This document shows, piece after piece, positions 6,984 through 15,776 of a stretch of DNA of 25,112 bases (position 1 is its first letter; each line of letters starts with the position of its first letter). The stretch spans positions 1 to 25,112 of the forward strand of contig CAZNTU010000073.1 of the NCBI GenBank assembly GCA_964575975.1. The letters are read 5' to 3'. This DNA comes from G963674505 sp964575975 (GTDB taxonomy: Bacteria > Desulfobacterota > Desulfobacteria > Desulfobacterales > SKZT01). A model generated the notes under the pieces. That model worked only from the letters and a program-made list of their open reading frames with translations. It was not told where the DNA came from and did no database searches. The translations under genes were made by a program, and so were the position numbers.

Positions 6984-9900
6984 TCATAGATAGTGGATGG
7001 TCGCCCGCCTGTCCGGCAAGGCCTTTTCCATCACGTCGATCAGGTGCCGGTGGTGAGTGAAGAAGACGATTTGGGTACTCCGGGCCAGGTCGGACATGGC
7101 TTGCAGGGCGGCGGCGGAGCGCTCGTCGTCGAAATGGACGAGGACATCGTCCACCACGAAGGGCATGGGGCCGTTGTTTTTCACGTAGTTGAACAATCCT
7201 CCGAATCGCAGGGCCAGAAACAACTGGTCGCGGCTGCCGTCGCTCAAATCGGCGATTTCCAGCAGCGCGCCGTCGGGCCGGACGGCCTTGATCACCGGGT
7301 TTCCCTTTTCGTCGTAGTCGGCCCGCAGGCCCTCGAAGGAGTTTCGGGTGATGGTTTTGAAATAGCCCCCGGCCGCTTCCAGGACCGGGCTCTGATGGCT
7401 TTGCCGGTAGCGTTCCATGGCCTTGGCCAAGATCGCCGACGCCAGCCGCAATTTCACGTATCGCTCCACGTCCGCCTGAGTCTTGGCGACCTGCCCTTCG
7501 GCTTTCGCGGCGATGGCCGGCGCGTCCGATTCCTCGCCTATGGATTCCAATTCCTTCCCCGCCAGGGCAAGTTCCGCCACGATCCGCTTTCGCTCCTGTT
7601 CCAGTTGCTTTCTTTTGGACTCCATGCCCTCTATTTCGGCCGACAGTTCGTCCGGGTCGCGGGATTTCACGCGCTCCGCGAAAGAATCCAGGTCCTCGCC
7701 GAACGAAAGCTCTTCCAGCCGTTCGTTCACTAGGGCCAGATCGCGTTCCAGCCGGATTCTGTCGGCGGATCGCTTTTCGACCTCGGGAAGCGCCTCCGGA
7801 TCGTCCGTTTCGGCTTCCCGGCAAAGAAGGCGCAATTTTTCTTCCAAGGCCGCCCCGTTCTCTTGGATTTTGGCGAGTTCGGCGGTTTTCCCGCGTTTTA
7901 GCTGCTCCAGAGCCTTTCGCTCCTTCAGCCGCTCCTGCTCTTTTCTCAAACGGGCGTCCAGCTTGAAGGCGACGGTCTCGGGCTCCGAGCCGGACAGTTC
8001 GGGAGCAAATTCGTCGGCGGCTTCCTTCACCCTCTGCTTGTACTTCTCGTAATCGCTGTCGATTGCGTCGTGCCGTACCTGGTATTCCTTCGCCTTTTCC
8101 AGGATTCGGAAAACGTCCTCCAGGGCCGAAACGAATTCCAGCACGTCCTCGTGGCCGGCGTCGGGCGGGAATCCGAGTCTCGACACGACTGTCGCCCACT
8201 GTTCCTTCCACCGACGGATTTCCAGTTCGATTTCCTCCGCCCGTTTCCGGTGGCCGTCGATCTCCTTCTGCAAGGCGGATACGCTCCCCTCGAGGTTCCG
8301 GCGATCCTTGTCGGCTTTTTCGAGTTTGGCCAACTCGCGTCGTGCCAGAGACAGCAGGGTGGAAAAGCCCGCGTTTCCGGTCGCTTTCGCGTTTGCGGCG
8401 GAAAGCGCGGACGCCAATTCGGACGACGCCGCCTCGATGGTTTTCCTTAGGGCTTCAGATTCGGCTTCGTTTTTTCGAAGGGCATCTGCTTTGCGTTTCA
8501 ACTCCTTGGTCCTGCCGACCCATTCCAGCATCTCCATAGGGGACAGAGGATCGACGCCGAGCGGGAACCACGGCTTGCGCCATTGGTCCCAAAATTCGTC
8601 CCGCTTCCCTTGAAGCTCGTCCCGCCTGTTTTTTCCGGCGGAGAGGTCCGCGTCGATCTCCCGAATCTCGTACCTGAGATGGTCGGCCTGGGCCACCGCC
8701 TCGGCTTCTTCGCGCAGAATGTCCGACGTCATGTCGGCCCGTTCCACGCTTTTCTCGTACCGATCGGCCAAATGGCCGTCCGAATCGAAAACCCCAATGA
8801 ATTCGAGATCGGGAGCCTCGCCGTGCAGCCACGCGGCCCGGACCGAAAGCCAGCCCTTGTCTCTAAGGGCGCGATGTTCCCGCAAGTCCTCCATGGAAGG
8901 CAATTCCCGGGAACGGGTCATTTTGTCCAACCGCCTTTGGCGTTCCACTCGTTTCTTTTCGGTTTTTTCCAGGTCGCTTAGCACTTCTCCCAGCTTGCGT
9001 TCGACATCGTCGATTCGCTTGCCGAATGATCGCATGGTTTCGTCGGGGGGAATCGCCAGCCGCTCCAACGCGGAAAGCTCTCCCTCCCACAGGCCCAGCG
9101 CGGCCAGGTCGGCGTCGATCTGGCGGCGAAGCAGCTTGGTTTCGCCTTCGATCTTTTCCAGCTGTTCTTCGATCTTTCCCAGTTCGGATGTCCGGAAGAC
9201 GGCCTCTTCCAAGCCTTTGGCGCTTTCGGGACGGTCGGGCTTCCCGAACGCTTCCCATTGGCGCCGCAATTTTTCCAGGTTGGCGGAAGCCGACTCCAGG
9301 GCTTTTTCCGCGGAGATCCGGGACTCTTCCTGTTTTACCCCGGCGGAAGCCAATCGCTGAATCTTCGACTGCTCCGGCTTTGACAAACGCAGCTTTTCCG
9401 CGTCTTCGGAGGTCAGTCCGGGCCGAAGACGCTCCAGGGCGTCCTTGGCGGAATCGCGCTGCTGATAGATTCTCGCCCGCAACGATTTGGCGTCTGCCCG
9501 GGCCTTGGCGTGTACATTGGCCTCGCCCGCGAGCGCCTCGACGCGCTTGCCGTCGGAGACGATCCGTTCGTCCACCGAGAGGTTTTCCAGTTTTTCCTCG
9601 ATCTCCTCCAGATCCCGCTTCAGGTTCTTTTCCGCCTGCGCGGCCTGCCCGACGGCCATTCGGGTCTCCACTCTTTCCTGGCGGAAATTCTCCCGCAGAC
9701 GAGGCGCGGGGCCGATCTTCTCCAGTTCCTTTTCCAGGCGCGCGCGGGCGGCGACGTGCTTGACGGCGTCGCGATGCCTGGACAGCAGGCCGATCCGGGC
9801 GGAAAGTTCCTCTATTTCACGTTCGTTGTCTTTTTCCGAAACTTGCAGCTTTTCCGTCTGCTTCTTCGCCTTGAACCACTGGAGATGGCTGGAGCAGGCG

Positions 9901-10496
9901 TCCTTCTGCTCTTTCCGCAATCTTTTGATTTCGTCGATCCCCGTCGTCACGAGCGCCTTTCTGGACCTGGGAGTGAACAGATCGGCCATTTTCTCGTCCA
10001 ACCGGGTCATCGCCAGCTTCAAGGTGTTCAGGCCGGAGGTGGCTGCGAACAGCGCGTGTCCCAGATCGCCGCCGGCGGCCAGGACGCTTTCCACGCCCAG
10101 GCGAAGGGATTCGTGGGAAACTCCGAACGCGTGCGTGAACGCCTCGCGGCCCATCCGGCCCAGGTACTCGTCCAGAAGCGCTTGGCCGACCGGCTCTCCG
10201 TTGTTCTCGTCGATGAGGTCGTTTTTCCGTCTCTTGTACCGGGTCAGGTTGAGAGTACGGCCGTCGGAGAGCACGAACGAGCCGCCGACCGCCAAATCCT
10301 TGGACTGGTGCTTCCACGCGTCCCCGACGATATGGCCGAACCCGTAGAGCAAACCGGTGAGCGCACGCAGCGCTGTGGTCTTTCCCGTCTCGTTGGGACC
10401 GAACATCACGTGCAGACCGAACCGGTCGCCCGAGAAATCGAGCGTCTTGTCGGTAAAGGGTCCGAATGCGATCAGTTTGAGCGCGTCGATTTTCAT
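6984..10496 (-). CDS. YhaN/SbcC-like AAA (SMC-type) ATPase with long coiled coils
   Basis: A 1170-residue protein starting MKIDALKLIAFGPFTDKTLD. Walker A is GPNETGKT at residues 33-40. A very long charged coiled-coil region (about residues 190-1030, rich in Glu/Lys/Arg) follows. The C-terminal head has an ABC signature-like LSDGSRDQLFLALRFGG, Walker B VVDDVLVHFDDERS and a switch-like FFTHHRHLIDV. This is the architecture of SbcC/Rad50-type ATPases of the YhaN group, which partner a nuclease in DNA end processing. The ATG lies inside the stop of the nuclease gene (ATGA overlap), with GGGAGGA upstream, so I prefer it to longer upstream starts. No zinc-hook CxxC is evident in the middle, as is usual in YhaN-like members. 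Confidence 0.92.
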   Translation of the reverse strand: MKIDALKLIAFGPFTDKTLDFSGDRFGLHVMFGPNETGKTTALRALTGLLYGFGHIVGDAWKHQSKDLAVGGSFVLSDGRTLNLTRYKRRKNDLIDENNGEPVGQALLDEYLGRMGREAFTHAFGVSHESLRLGVESVLAAGGDLGHALFAATSGLNTLKLAMTRLDEKMADLFTPRSRKALVTTGIDEIKRLRKEQKDACSSHLQWFKAKKQTEKLQVSEKDNEREIEELSARIGLLSRHRDAVKHVAARARLEKELEKIGPAPRLRENFRQERVETRMAVGQAAQAEKNLKRDLEEIEEKLENLSVDERIVSDGKRVEALAGEANVHAKARADAKSLRARIYQQRDSAKDALERLRPGLTSEDAEKLRLSKPEQSKIQRLASAGVKQEESRISAEKALESASANLEKLRRQWEAFGKPDRPESAKGLEEAVFRTSELGKIEEQLEKIEGETKLLRRQIDADLAALGLWEGELSALERLAIPPDETMRSFGKRIDDVERKLGEVLSDLEKTEKKRVERQRRLDKMTRSRELPSMEDLREHRALRDKGWLSVRAAWLHGEAPDLEFIGVFDSDGHLADRYEKSVERADMTSDILREEAEAVAQADHLRYEIREIDADLSAGKNRRDELQGKRDEFWDQWRKPWFPLGVDPLSPMEMLEWVGRTKELKRKADALRKNEAESEALRKTIEAASSELASALSAANAKATGNAGFSTLLSLARRELAKLEKADKDRRNLEGSVSALQKEIDGHRKRAEEIELEIRRWKEQWATVVSRLGFPPDAGHEDVLEFVSALEDVFRILEKAKEYQVRHDAIDSDYEKYKQRVKEAADEFAPELSGSEPETVAFKLDARLRKEQERLKERKALEQLKRGKTAELAKIQENGAALEEKLRLLCREAETDDPEALPEVEKRSADRIRLERDLALVNERLEELSFGEDLDSFAERVKSRDPDELSAEIEGMESKRKQLEQERKRIVAELALAGKELESIGEESDAPAIAAKAEGQVAKTQADVERYVKLRLASAILAKAMERYRQSHQSPVLEAAGGYFKTITRNSFEGLRADYDEKGNPVIKAVRPDGALLEIADLSDGSRDQLFLALRFGGLFNYVKNNGPMPFVVDDVLVHFDDERSAAALQAMSDLARSTQIVFFTHHRHLIDVMEKALPDRRATIHYL

Positions 10497-11746
10497 GGTC
10501 GTTCCTCCCGGCATTCCATGTCCGCCAGCATGGCGAGCAAAATGTCCCTGGCGTCTTTCAGCAGTCTCGCGGCGTCGTCCTCCGGCACCGATACGTCGGT
10601 CCCGGCCAGCTTGGCCTTGAGCGAGGAGAAATCCGCGTTTAACAGCTCGAACGGTTTTTCGCAAGACTCGATCTCGCCCATGTACCGGAGCAGTTCCCCT
10701 TGGGGGGTATCGCTTCGGGACAACTGCGCGAGGTCGATCTCCGGGGCGGTCCCGATTTCCACCTTTTCGATCCAGGCCTTGCCCCCGGACACTTCCGCAG
10801 CCATGGCTTTGATGTTGGCGACGACGGTTTCCGGGTCCGAAAGAAGGCGGCCGTGAACCGGGCAGCGCCCGGCGATCCTCACGCGGGCGCAACAAACGCG
10901 GCCGTCCAGGTTCGCGATCCGTTGCTCGAACGCATCGCCGAAAATCGATACGACGCGTTCGACGCTATCGGCGCCAGTGGCGTCCAGGTCCATCTCCATC
11001 CAGCGAAGAACGTCCAGGGGGACGAATTCCACGGACAAGCCGTCGTCCTCCCGTTCCACCAGCGCGCATCCCTTGTCGCCCGTTTCCCGGACATGACGTC
11101 CCTGGATGCAGCCGGGGTAGACGATGGGAGGTCTCTCCCGGATCACGGAAAGCTGGTGGACATGGCCTAGAGCCCAGTAGTCGTATCCTTTCGCGAGCAG
11201 TTGGTCGGCCGTGCAAGGAGCATAGGAAAGATGGCCCGCCGCCCCGGAAATCAGGCAGTGCAAAATGCCGATGTTGAGCATGCCCGGCACTGGCTCGGGA
11301 TAGTCAGGAACCAGATTTTCGGTCACGTCCCGCCGGGGATAGCTCTGGCCGTGCAGGGCCAAGTTCAGGTCCTCCAAAATCCAGGTTTCCGGCTTTCGGG
11401 AAGAGAAAATTTTGACGTTCTCCGGCATGACCAGGGTTCGGGTCATCTTGTTTTCCGCGTCGTGGTTTCCCCGAACCACCGCTACGCGGACGCCTTCCTC
11501 GGCCAGCCTGCGCATCCGGCTCGCGAAATACAAGCCCGTGCTGAAATCCTTCCAGTCGCCGTCGTAAAGGTCTCCGGCGATGATCAGCAATGGCGCGCCC
11601 TCGGACAAGACCAAGTCCACAAGGTTGTCGAAGGCCGCTCGGGCGGCGCCCCGGATTTCTTCCGCGTCCGGCGCGGATTCGTCCTGGTAAAGCCCCTTCA
11701 AGGGCGAATCCAGGTGGATGTCTGCGGCGTGAACGAACAACGGCAT
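10493..11746 (-). CDS. YhaO/SbcD-like metallophosphoesterase, DNA repair exonuclease subunit
   Basis: A 417-residue protein with the calcineurin-like metal-binding motifs: HAADIHLDSP (Asp9, His11), IIAGDLYD (Asp59), VVRGNHDAEN (Asn94, His95), a later ILHCLISG histidine, and WALGHVHQ near residue 205. The C-terminal third is a capping region of the kind seen in YhaO. In this family the protein cuts DNA ends with two metal ions together with the coiled-coil ATPase encoded next. Start ATG has a strong AGGGAGG upstream. The stop overlaps the start of the ATPase gene by four bases, so the pair is almost certainly one complex made in fixed ratio. Confidence 0.93.
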   Translation of the reverse strand: MPLFVHAADIHLDSPLKGLYQDESAPDAEEIRGAARAAFDNLVDLVLSEGAPLLIIAGDLYDGDWKDFSTGLYFASRMRRLAEEGVRVAVVRGNHDAENKMTRTLVMPENVKIFSSRKPETWILEDLNLALHGQSYPRRDVTENLVPDYPEPVPGMLNIGILHCLISGAAGHLSYAPCTADQLLAKGYDYWALGHVHQLSVIRERPPIVYPGCIQGRHVRETGDKGCALVEREDDGLSVEFVPLDVLRWMEMDLDATGADSVERVVSIFGDAFEQRIANLDGRVCCARVRIAGRCPVHGRLLSDPETVVANIKAMAAEVSGGKAWIEKVEIGTAPEIDLAQLSRSDTPQGELLRYMGEIESCEKPFELLNADFSSLKAKLAGTDVSVPEDDAARLLKDARDILLAMLADMECREERP

Positions 11747-11852
11747 ATTGCCTCCCTCTTTGCGAGAAAGTTGACGAAGATTCGCCGAAAAAAACTACAA
11801 TCTTTCCCGTTTCCCGGTCTGGAACCCGGGGACGAAGAGAACGGAAGGCATC

Positions 11853-12171
11853 CTAAAACAAATCGCGTCGTATCGCAATCGTATTTTTTTGGCGCAACGC
11901 TTTCCGGACCAACTCGATTTTTGCCTGATAGAACTCGTGCAACATAAGCTCGGCAGCAAGCGTCGGAGAACCTTGCATCCGATCCCAGCCGTTTTACGGC
12001 GCATTAACGCCTCCTCCTCTTTTCCGTGGCGCGGAGATGGGCTGCGTCCCGCAAGGCGGAGACTACGGCATATTCCGGATGCGCGGTAAGCGTGACGCGG
12101 AAATAGCTCCGGCCTTCGTCAAAATCGAAAATCGGATCGGGCGAATCGTTCTCCCGCATAGCCCTGTACAA
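11853..12171 (-). pseudogene. Frameshifted C-terminal remnant of an AlbA_2/divergent-AAA ATP-binding protein
   Basis: On the minus strand three consecutive pieces in different frames read as one familiar protein tail. Piece 1 (12171 to about 12022) gives LYRAMRENDSPDPIFDFDEG, SYFRVTLTAHPEY and ALRDAAHLRAT, typical of the end of AlbA_2-type ATP-binding proteins. A shift then gives KEEEALMRRKTA, and a second shift gives WDRMQGSPTLAAELML then HEFYQAKIELVRKALRQKN, ending at TAG (11853-11855). An in-frame TAG (12172-12174) lies just before piece 1. Multiple shifts and a stop indicate a decayed gene, though assembly errors near a gap could contribute. It lies on the same strand as the YhaO/YhaN pair and just upstream of it. 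Confidence 0.65.
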
Positions 12172-12235
12172 CTACATCGTTTCAATAAGCCAATCCTGGC
12201 GGCGGGGGGCGGAGGATATGATGTTGAAAAAACCT

Positions 12236-12272
12236 TTAGAGGCTGGAAGCGGCCACGATGCCCAAGGTCAGC
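12236..12272 (-). CDS. C-terminal tail of an unidentified gene running out of the gap
   Basis: Reading leftwards out of the gap, one frame gives LTLGIVAASSL followed by TAA (12236-12238). This hydrophobic, plausible tail may end a gene that starts inside the missing sequence. Only 11 residues are visible, so no assignment is possible and chance is a real alternative. The 500 bases from 11747 to 12235 otherwise hold only the frameshifted remnant. Confidence 0.2.
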
Positions 12273-12372
12273 NNNNNNNNNNNNNNNNNNNNNNNNNNNN
12301 NNNNNNNNNNNNNNNNNNNNNNNNNNNNNNNNNNNNNNNNNNNNNNNNNNNNNNNNNNNNNNNNNNNNNNNN
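12273..12372. other. Scaffold gap (100 N)
   Basis: A run of exactly 100 N downstream of the iron-sulfur protein gene. It may hide one or more genes following the hcp cluster. Confidence 0.99.
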
Positions 12373-12394
12373 TCGCAGTTACTTCATAGGCGGA

Positions 12395-13147
12395 TCAGGC
12401 TACCTTTCTCCGCTCCACAATCTTTCCGCGCGCGCTTATCACAACCTCTTCCATGGGAATTCTCTTTCCTGCCTTCTCGAGGCCCTTGCGAACGATCATG
12501 GGAAGAGACGAGCAGCAGGGAACCTCCATTATGACCGAGGTTATGCTTTTCAACCCGGCTTTGCCGCAGATTTTTGAAAACTTGTCCACGTAGGCTTCCA
12601 CGTTGTCGAATTTGGGGCATCCCATCATCACCGCTCTTCCTTTCAGGAAATCTCGGTGGAACTCGGGGTAGGCCAAAGGCGCGCAGTCGGCGACCACCAG
12701 AAGGTCCGCCCCTTTCAGAAAGGGCGCGGTTTCCGGGACCAGCATGATCTGGACGGGCCAGTGGGTCAGTTCGGATTTCCCGAAAGAGGGCGACTTGTCG
12801 GACTCGGGAGCCGACGTCCCGGCTTCCGCCTGTTCGAAAACCCGAATCCGCGCCGAAGGACACCCCGTATGGATGAACTCGTTTTCCCTTCTGCCCTTTT
12901 CCTTGTCCGTCAAGTATTCCTCGACGGCGGCTTCGTCAAACTCATCGGCCTCGCGTTCGACAATCCTAAGCGCGCCGGTAGGACATTCGCCCAGGCAGGC
13001 GCCTAAACCGTCGCAGAATTCGTCCGAGACAACCCTGGCCTTGCCGTTTTCGACCACCAAGGCTCCCTCGGCGCACGACGGGACGCAGTTGCCGCAACCG
13101 TCGCACAGTTCCTCATCGATCTCGATTATTTTTCTGACTACTTTCAT
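12395..13147 (-). CDS. 4Fe-4S dicluster-type ferredoxin/iron-sulfur protein of the hcp cluster
   Basis: A 250-residue protein starting MKVVRKIIEIDEELCDGCGN. One [4Fe-4S] motif is Cys15, 18, 21, 25. A second, altered motif is Cys45, 51, 55 followed by Pro (CDGLGACLGECP). The C-terminal two thirds has further conserved-looking cysteines: HTGCPS, VADCAPLAYPEF, MMGCPKFDN and MEVPCCSSLP. Proteins of this type often sit beside the hybrid cluster protein in anaerobes and are likely electron donors or NO-responsive redox partners. The start has AAGGTGG upstream and overlaps the HD-domain gene by ATGA, so the two are translationally coupled. Specific activity is not known. Confidence 0.88.
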   Translation of the reverse strand: MKVVRKIIEIDEELCDGCGNCVPSCAEGALVVENGKARVVSDEFCDGLGACLGECPTGALRIVEREADEFDEAAVEEYLTDKEKGRRENEFIHTGCPSARIRVFEQAEAGTSAPESDKSPSFGKSELTHWPVQIMLVPETAPFLKGADLLVVADCAPLAYPEFHRDFLKGRAVMMGCPKFDNVEAYVDKFSKICGKAGLKSITSVIMEVPCCSSLPMIVRKGLEKAGKRIPMEEVVISARGKIVERRKVA

Positions 13148-13905
13148 ATTGCCACCTTTCGGTCTTTTTCGTTCGGGTTGTGCAAAAGAACGCTCCGTGC
13201 CTCCCTGCGCCCGCTTTCGGTCATGAAGGATTTTTCGACGATCTTTTCCAGGCTTTCCGGTTCCATGGGGCTCTCTTTCTGCTTCTCCTCGAGATTGGCG
13301 ATCAGATCGGCGTCGAACAGTACCCTGAAACTCGTGGTTTCCTCTTCCCTGGGCCAATGGTGATGTCCGACGATGTCGCAGACCTCCTCGATCAATTCCT
13401 CGCTAGCGCCCAGCTTTTCCAGAATGGAGCGCGCGACCGGCGGTCCTTCCATATGCTGGTACTTTGGAGAATTGCTGTTGTGCTTGCGCTCCGCTTCGTG
13501 TATTCCGATGTCGTGCAGGTACGCCGAAGTCAGGATCACCGCCATGTCGCCCTGCTCGGCCTTGCCGATTCTCTCGGCGTAGCGGGCCACGCGCGTGGCG
13601 TGCCCGATGCGCTTGAAATCCCTCTTGAAATACCGTTTCATTTCGACCGCCACCTTGTCCTTCAAAAAAGTATCCCTTTTGGCGGCCATTTCGGGGGGAA
13701 GATCCCCGATGCATTTTTCGGCGTACTGGCAGTACGCGGCGCATCCGAAATCCATGGTGGGGTTTACGAAACGATGGCCGCAAGCGTCGCATTTCCTCGT
13801 GGTGTCGTCCTTGAAAAATTCGACTCGCTCGCCGCACTTGGGGCACTTGACTTCGTATATGGCCCCCGGCTTCCAGTATCGGCTGTCTTGTCCGGGACAT
13901 TTCAT
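13144..13905 (-). CDS. HD-domain phosphohydrolase with N-terminal zinc ribbon and extra cysteine cluster
   Basis: A 253-residue protein. The N-terminus has a zinc ribbon (Cys21, 24, 39, 42; CPKCGE and CDACGH), then a second cysteine set, Cys55, 59, 65 (CAAYCQYAEKC), which could hold another metal or Fe-S cluster. An HD domain follows: RIGHATRVARYAERI, then SAYLHDIGIHEAE with the His-Asp pair, then DIVGHHHWPREE. HD proteins hydrolyse phosphate esters, often of nucleotides; the substrate here is unknown. The ATG has a textbook AAGGAGG eight bases upstream. It lies between hcp and the iron-sulfur gene in one direction, so a role in the same NO/hydroxylamine response is likely. The 120-base spacer before it (13906-14024) contains the hairpin CGGGAA-N9-TTCCCG at 13926-13946. 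Confidence 0.88.
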   Translation of the reverse strand: MKCPGQDSRYWKPGAIYEVKCPKCGERVEFFKDDTTRKCDACGHRFVNPTMDFGCAAYCQYAEKCIGDLPPEMAAKRDTFLKDKVAVEMKRYFKRDFKRIGHATRVARYAERIGKAEQGDMAVILTSAYLHDIGIHEAERKHNSNSPKYQHMEGPPVARSILEKLGASEELIEEVCDIVGHHHWPREEETTSFRVLFDADLIANLEEKQKESPMEPESLEKIVEKSFMTESGRREARSVLLHNPNEKDRKVAI

Positions 13906-14024
13906 GGTATGAACCTCCTTTTCTTCGGGAAACTCGAAACTTCCCGCCTGTCGCGGCTTTCCACCTATGATGGACACGAAGGCGGAAAGTTTCAAGCTTG
14001 CCCTGAAACCCCGATAGGGTTCCT

Positions 14025-15653
14025 TTATCCGAGGACCGCCTTCAGGTCCTCGTCGGGCGTGGAAATGGGCATAATGTTGAAGTTTTCGACCAGGACGTTC
14101 AAGACGTTCGGGGTGATGAACGCCGGCAGACTCGGTCCCAGACGAATGTCCTTGATCCCCAGGTGAAGCAGGGTCAAAAGGATCGCGCAGGCTTTCTGCT
14201 CGTACCAGGACAGGATCATGGACAACGGAAGGTCGTTCACTCCTACTCCGAACGCCTCCGCCAAGGCCGACGCGATCTTCACGGCCGAGTAGGCGTCGTT
14301 GCACTGCCCGATGTCCAAGAGCCTCGGGATTCCGCCGATGTCGCCCAGATCCTTGTCGAAGAACCGGAACTTACCGCATGCCAGGGTGAGAACCACGCAA
14401 TCCTTCGGGACTTTCTCCACGAACTCGGTGTAGTAGCTTCGGCCCGGCTTGGCCCCGTCGCAACCGCCCACCAGGAAAAAGTGCCTGATCTGCTTGTTCT
14501 TGACCGCCTCGATCACCTTGGGGGCGACTCCGAGAACGGCATTGTGGCCGAAACCGACCAGCACGGATTTCCCGGGTTGGTCTTCGGTAAATCCGGGCAT
14601 CTCCAGCGCCTTGTCGACGACCGGCTTGTAGTCGTGCCCGGCGATGTGCTTCACTCCCGGCCAACCGACCAGCCCCGTGGTGAAAATGTTGTCCATGTAC
14701 ACGTCCTGGGGCTTCTGGATACAGTTGGTGGTCATGAGAATGGCGCCGGGAAACTCCGCGAATTCCTTTCTCTGGTTCTGCCAGGCGGTGCCGTAGTGTC
14801 CGTAAAAATGCGGATACTTCTTCAGTTCGGGATAGCCGTGGCAGGGGAGCATCTCGCCGTGGGTGTAAACGTTGATTCCGGTCCCCTCGGTCTGTTTCAG
14901 GATTTCGTCCAGGTCTTTCAAATCGTGGCCGGAGACCAGGATGGCCTTGCCTTTCTTGGGGCCCAGGGATACCGGAGTGGGCACAGGGTTTCCGTAGGCG
15001 CCGGTGTTGGCGGCATCCAGGATTTCCATGGCCCTGAGATTGGTCTCCCCGCATTTCAAGGCCATGCCGACCAGCTCGTTCACGCCCAGAGTCTTGTCCA
15101 AAGTGGCCGCCAAACCTTCGTGAACGTAGGCGTAGACCTTTTCGTCCTCCTTGCCCAAGATCGCCGCATGGTCCGCGTACGCGCAAACCCCTTTGATTCC
15201 GTACGTAACGATTTGCTGCAACGAATGAATATCGGGATTGACGTCCGGGTCGGATTTGACGCCGACCTTCTCGCCTTGGGCAACCAGGGCGTCCTTGTCC
15301 TTGGCCGGTTCGAAGTTCGACGGGCCGTCGCCGAAATCGGTCTTTCCGCCGGCCACCTTCACCTTTTCCGCAAGCTTGTCTCTCATCTCGGCGCACTGGT
15401 CGATCAAGACCACGAATCTGTCGGGATCGAAATCCACGTTGGTCAGGGTCGAAAAGATCGCCTTGCAAACGAACCTGTCGACCTCGGGATCGACCACGCC
15501 GACCTTTCGTCCTTCGACCGCGTACTGGGACAAGCCCTTTGCCGCGTATACCAAGAGATCCTGAAGAGACGCCACGTCGTGCGGCTTTCCGCAAACGCCC
15601 TGTTTGGTGCATCCCACGCCTTTAGCCGTTTGTTCGCATTGATAACAAAACAT
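14025..15653 (-). CDS. hcp: Hybrid cluster protein (hydroxylamine reductase / NO reductase)
   Basis: A 542-residue protein, the usual length. The N-terminal cluster has the Desulfovibrio-type spacing Cys3, 6, 15, 21 (MFCYQCEQTAKGVGCTKQGVCGK region), unlike the longer spacing of the E. coli protein. Hybrid-cluster ligands are recognisable in context: His in VSGHDLKDL, Glu and Cys in THGEMLPCHGYPEL, and cysteines in VGGCDGAKPG, TLACGKFRF and DIGQCNDAYSA. The end has the typical SWYEQKACAILLTLLHLGIKDIRLGP block. The enzyme reduces NO or hydroxylamine in anaerobes. It is the first gene of a run with the HD and iron-sulfur genes and is divergent from a CRP/FNR regulator with a palindromic site between them. 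Confidence 0.97.
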   Translation of the reverse strand: MFCYQCEQTAKGVGCTKQGVCGKPHDVASLQDLLVYAAKGLSQYAVEGRKVGVVDPEVDRFVCKAIFSTLTNVDFDPDRFVVLIDQCAEMRDKLAEKVKVAGGKTDFGDGPSNFEPAKDKDALVAQGEKVGVKSDPDVNPDIHSLQQIVTYGIKGVCAYADHAAILGKEDEKVYAYVHEGLAATLDKTLGVNELVGMALKCGETNLRAMEILDAANTGAYGNPVPTPVSLGPKKGKAILVSGHDLKDLDEILKQTEGTGINVYTHGEMLPCHGYPELKKYPHFYGHYGTAWQNQRKEFAEFPGAILMTTNCIQKPQDVYMDNIFTTGLVGWPGVKHIAGHDYKPVVDKALEMPGFTEDQPGKSVLVGFGHNAVLGVAPKVIEAVKNKQIRHFFLVGGCDGAKPGRSYYTEFVEKVPKDCVVLTLACGKFRFFDKDLGDIGGIPRLLDIGQCNDAYSAVKIASALAEAFGVGVNDLPLSMILSWYEQKACAILLTLLHLGIKDIRLGPSLPAFITPNVLNVLVENFNIMPISTPDEDLKAVLG

Positions 15654-15742
15654 GTTTTCATCCTCCCGTGCAATTCGTATGTTGGTTTAAGTTGGTTGAT
15701 CGTTTCTTTGTTTTTTTCCTTGTTTTAAGCGTACCTTACATG

Positions 15743-15776
15743 ATTATATGGGGTCTTCGCCTTGACTTAGGTCAAG
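15743..15776 (-). promoter_or_regulatory. FNR/HcpR-like operator and -10 box in the hcp / crp divergent region
   Basis: The perfect inverted repeat CTTGAC-TTAG-GTCAAG (15761-15776) contains TTGAC-N4-GTCAA, the form of site bound by FNR/HcpR-type regulators. On the minus strand a perfect TATAAT (15748-15743) lies 13 bases beyond the inner TTGAC-N4-GTCAA, about 90 bases upstream of the hcp ATG. There is no good -35 at the right distance, which fits activator dependence. On the plus strand the same TTGACT could act as the -35 of the regulator gene, so binding would repress it. The operator-to-TATAAT distance puts the site near -32 to -33, closer than the classical -41.5. Confidence 0.7.

Noticed and set aside
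12037..12272. A plus-strand frame starting MGCVPQGGDYGIF near the gap.
   Set aside because: It lies opposite the AlbA_2-type remnant, whose minus-strand pieces match a known protein tail far better.
13989..14009. A GTTTCA-N9-TGAAAC stem just after the hcp stop.
   Set aside because: Short stem with no T-run; too likely by chance to call a terminator.
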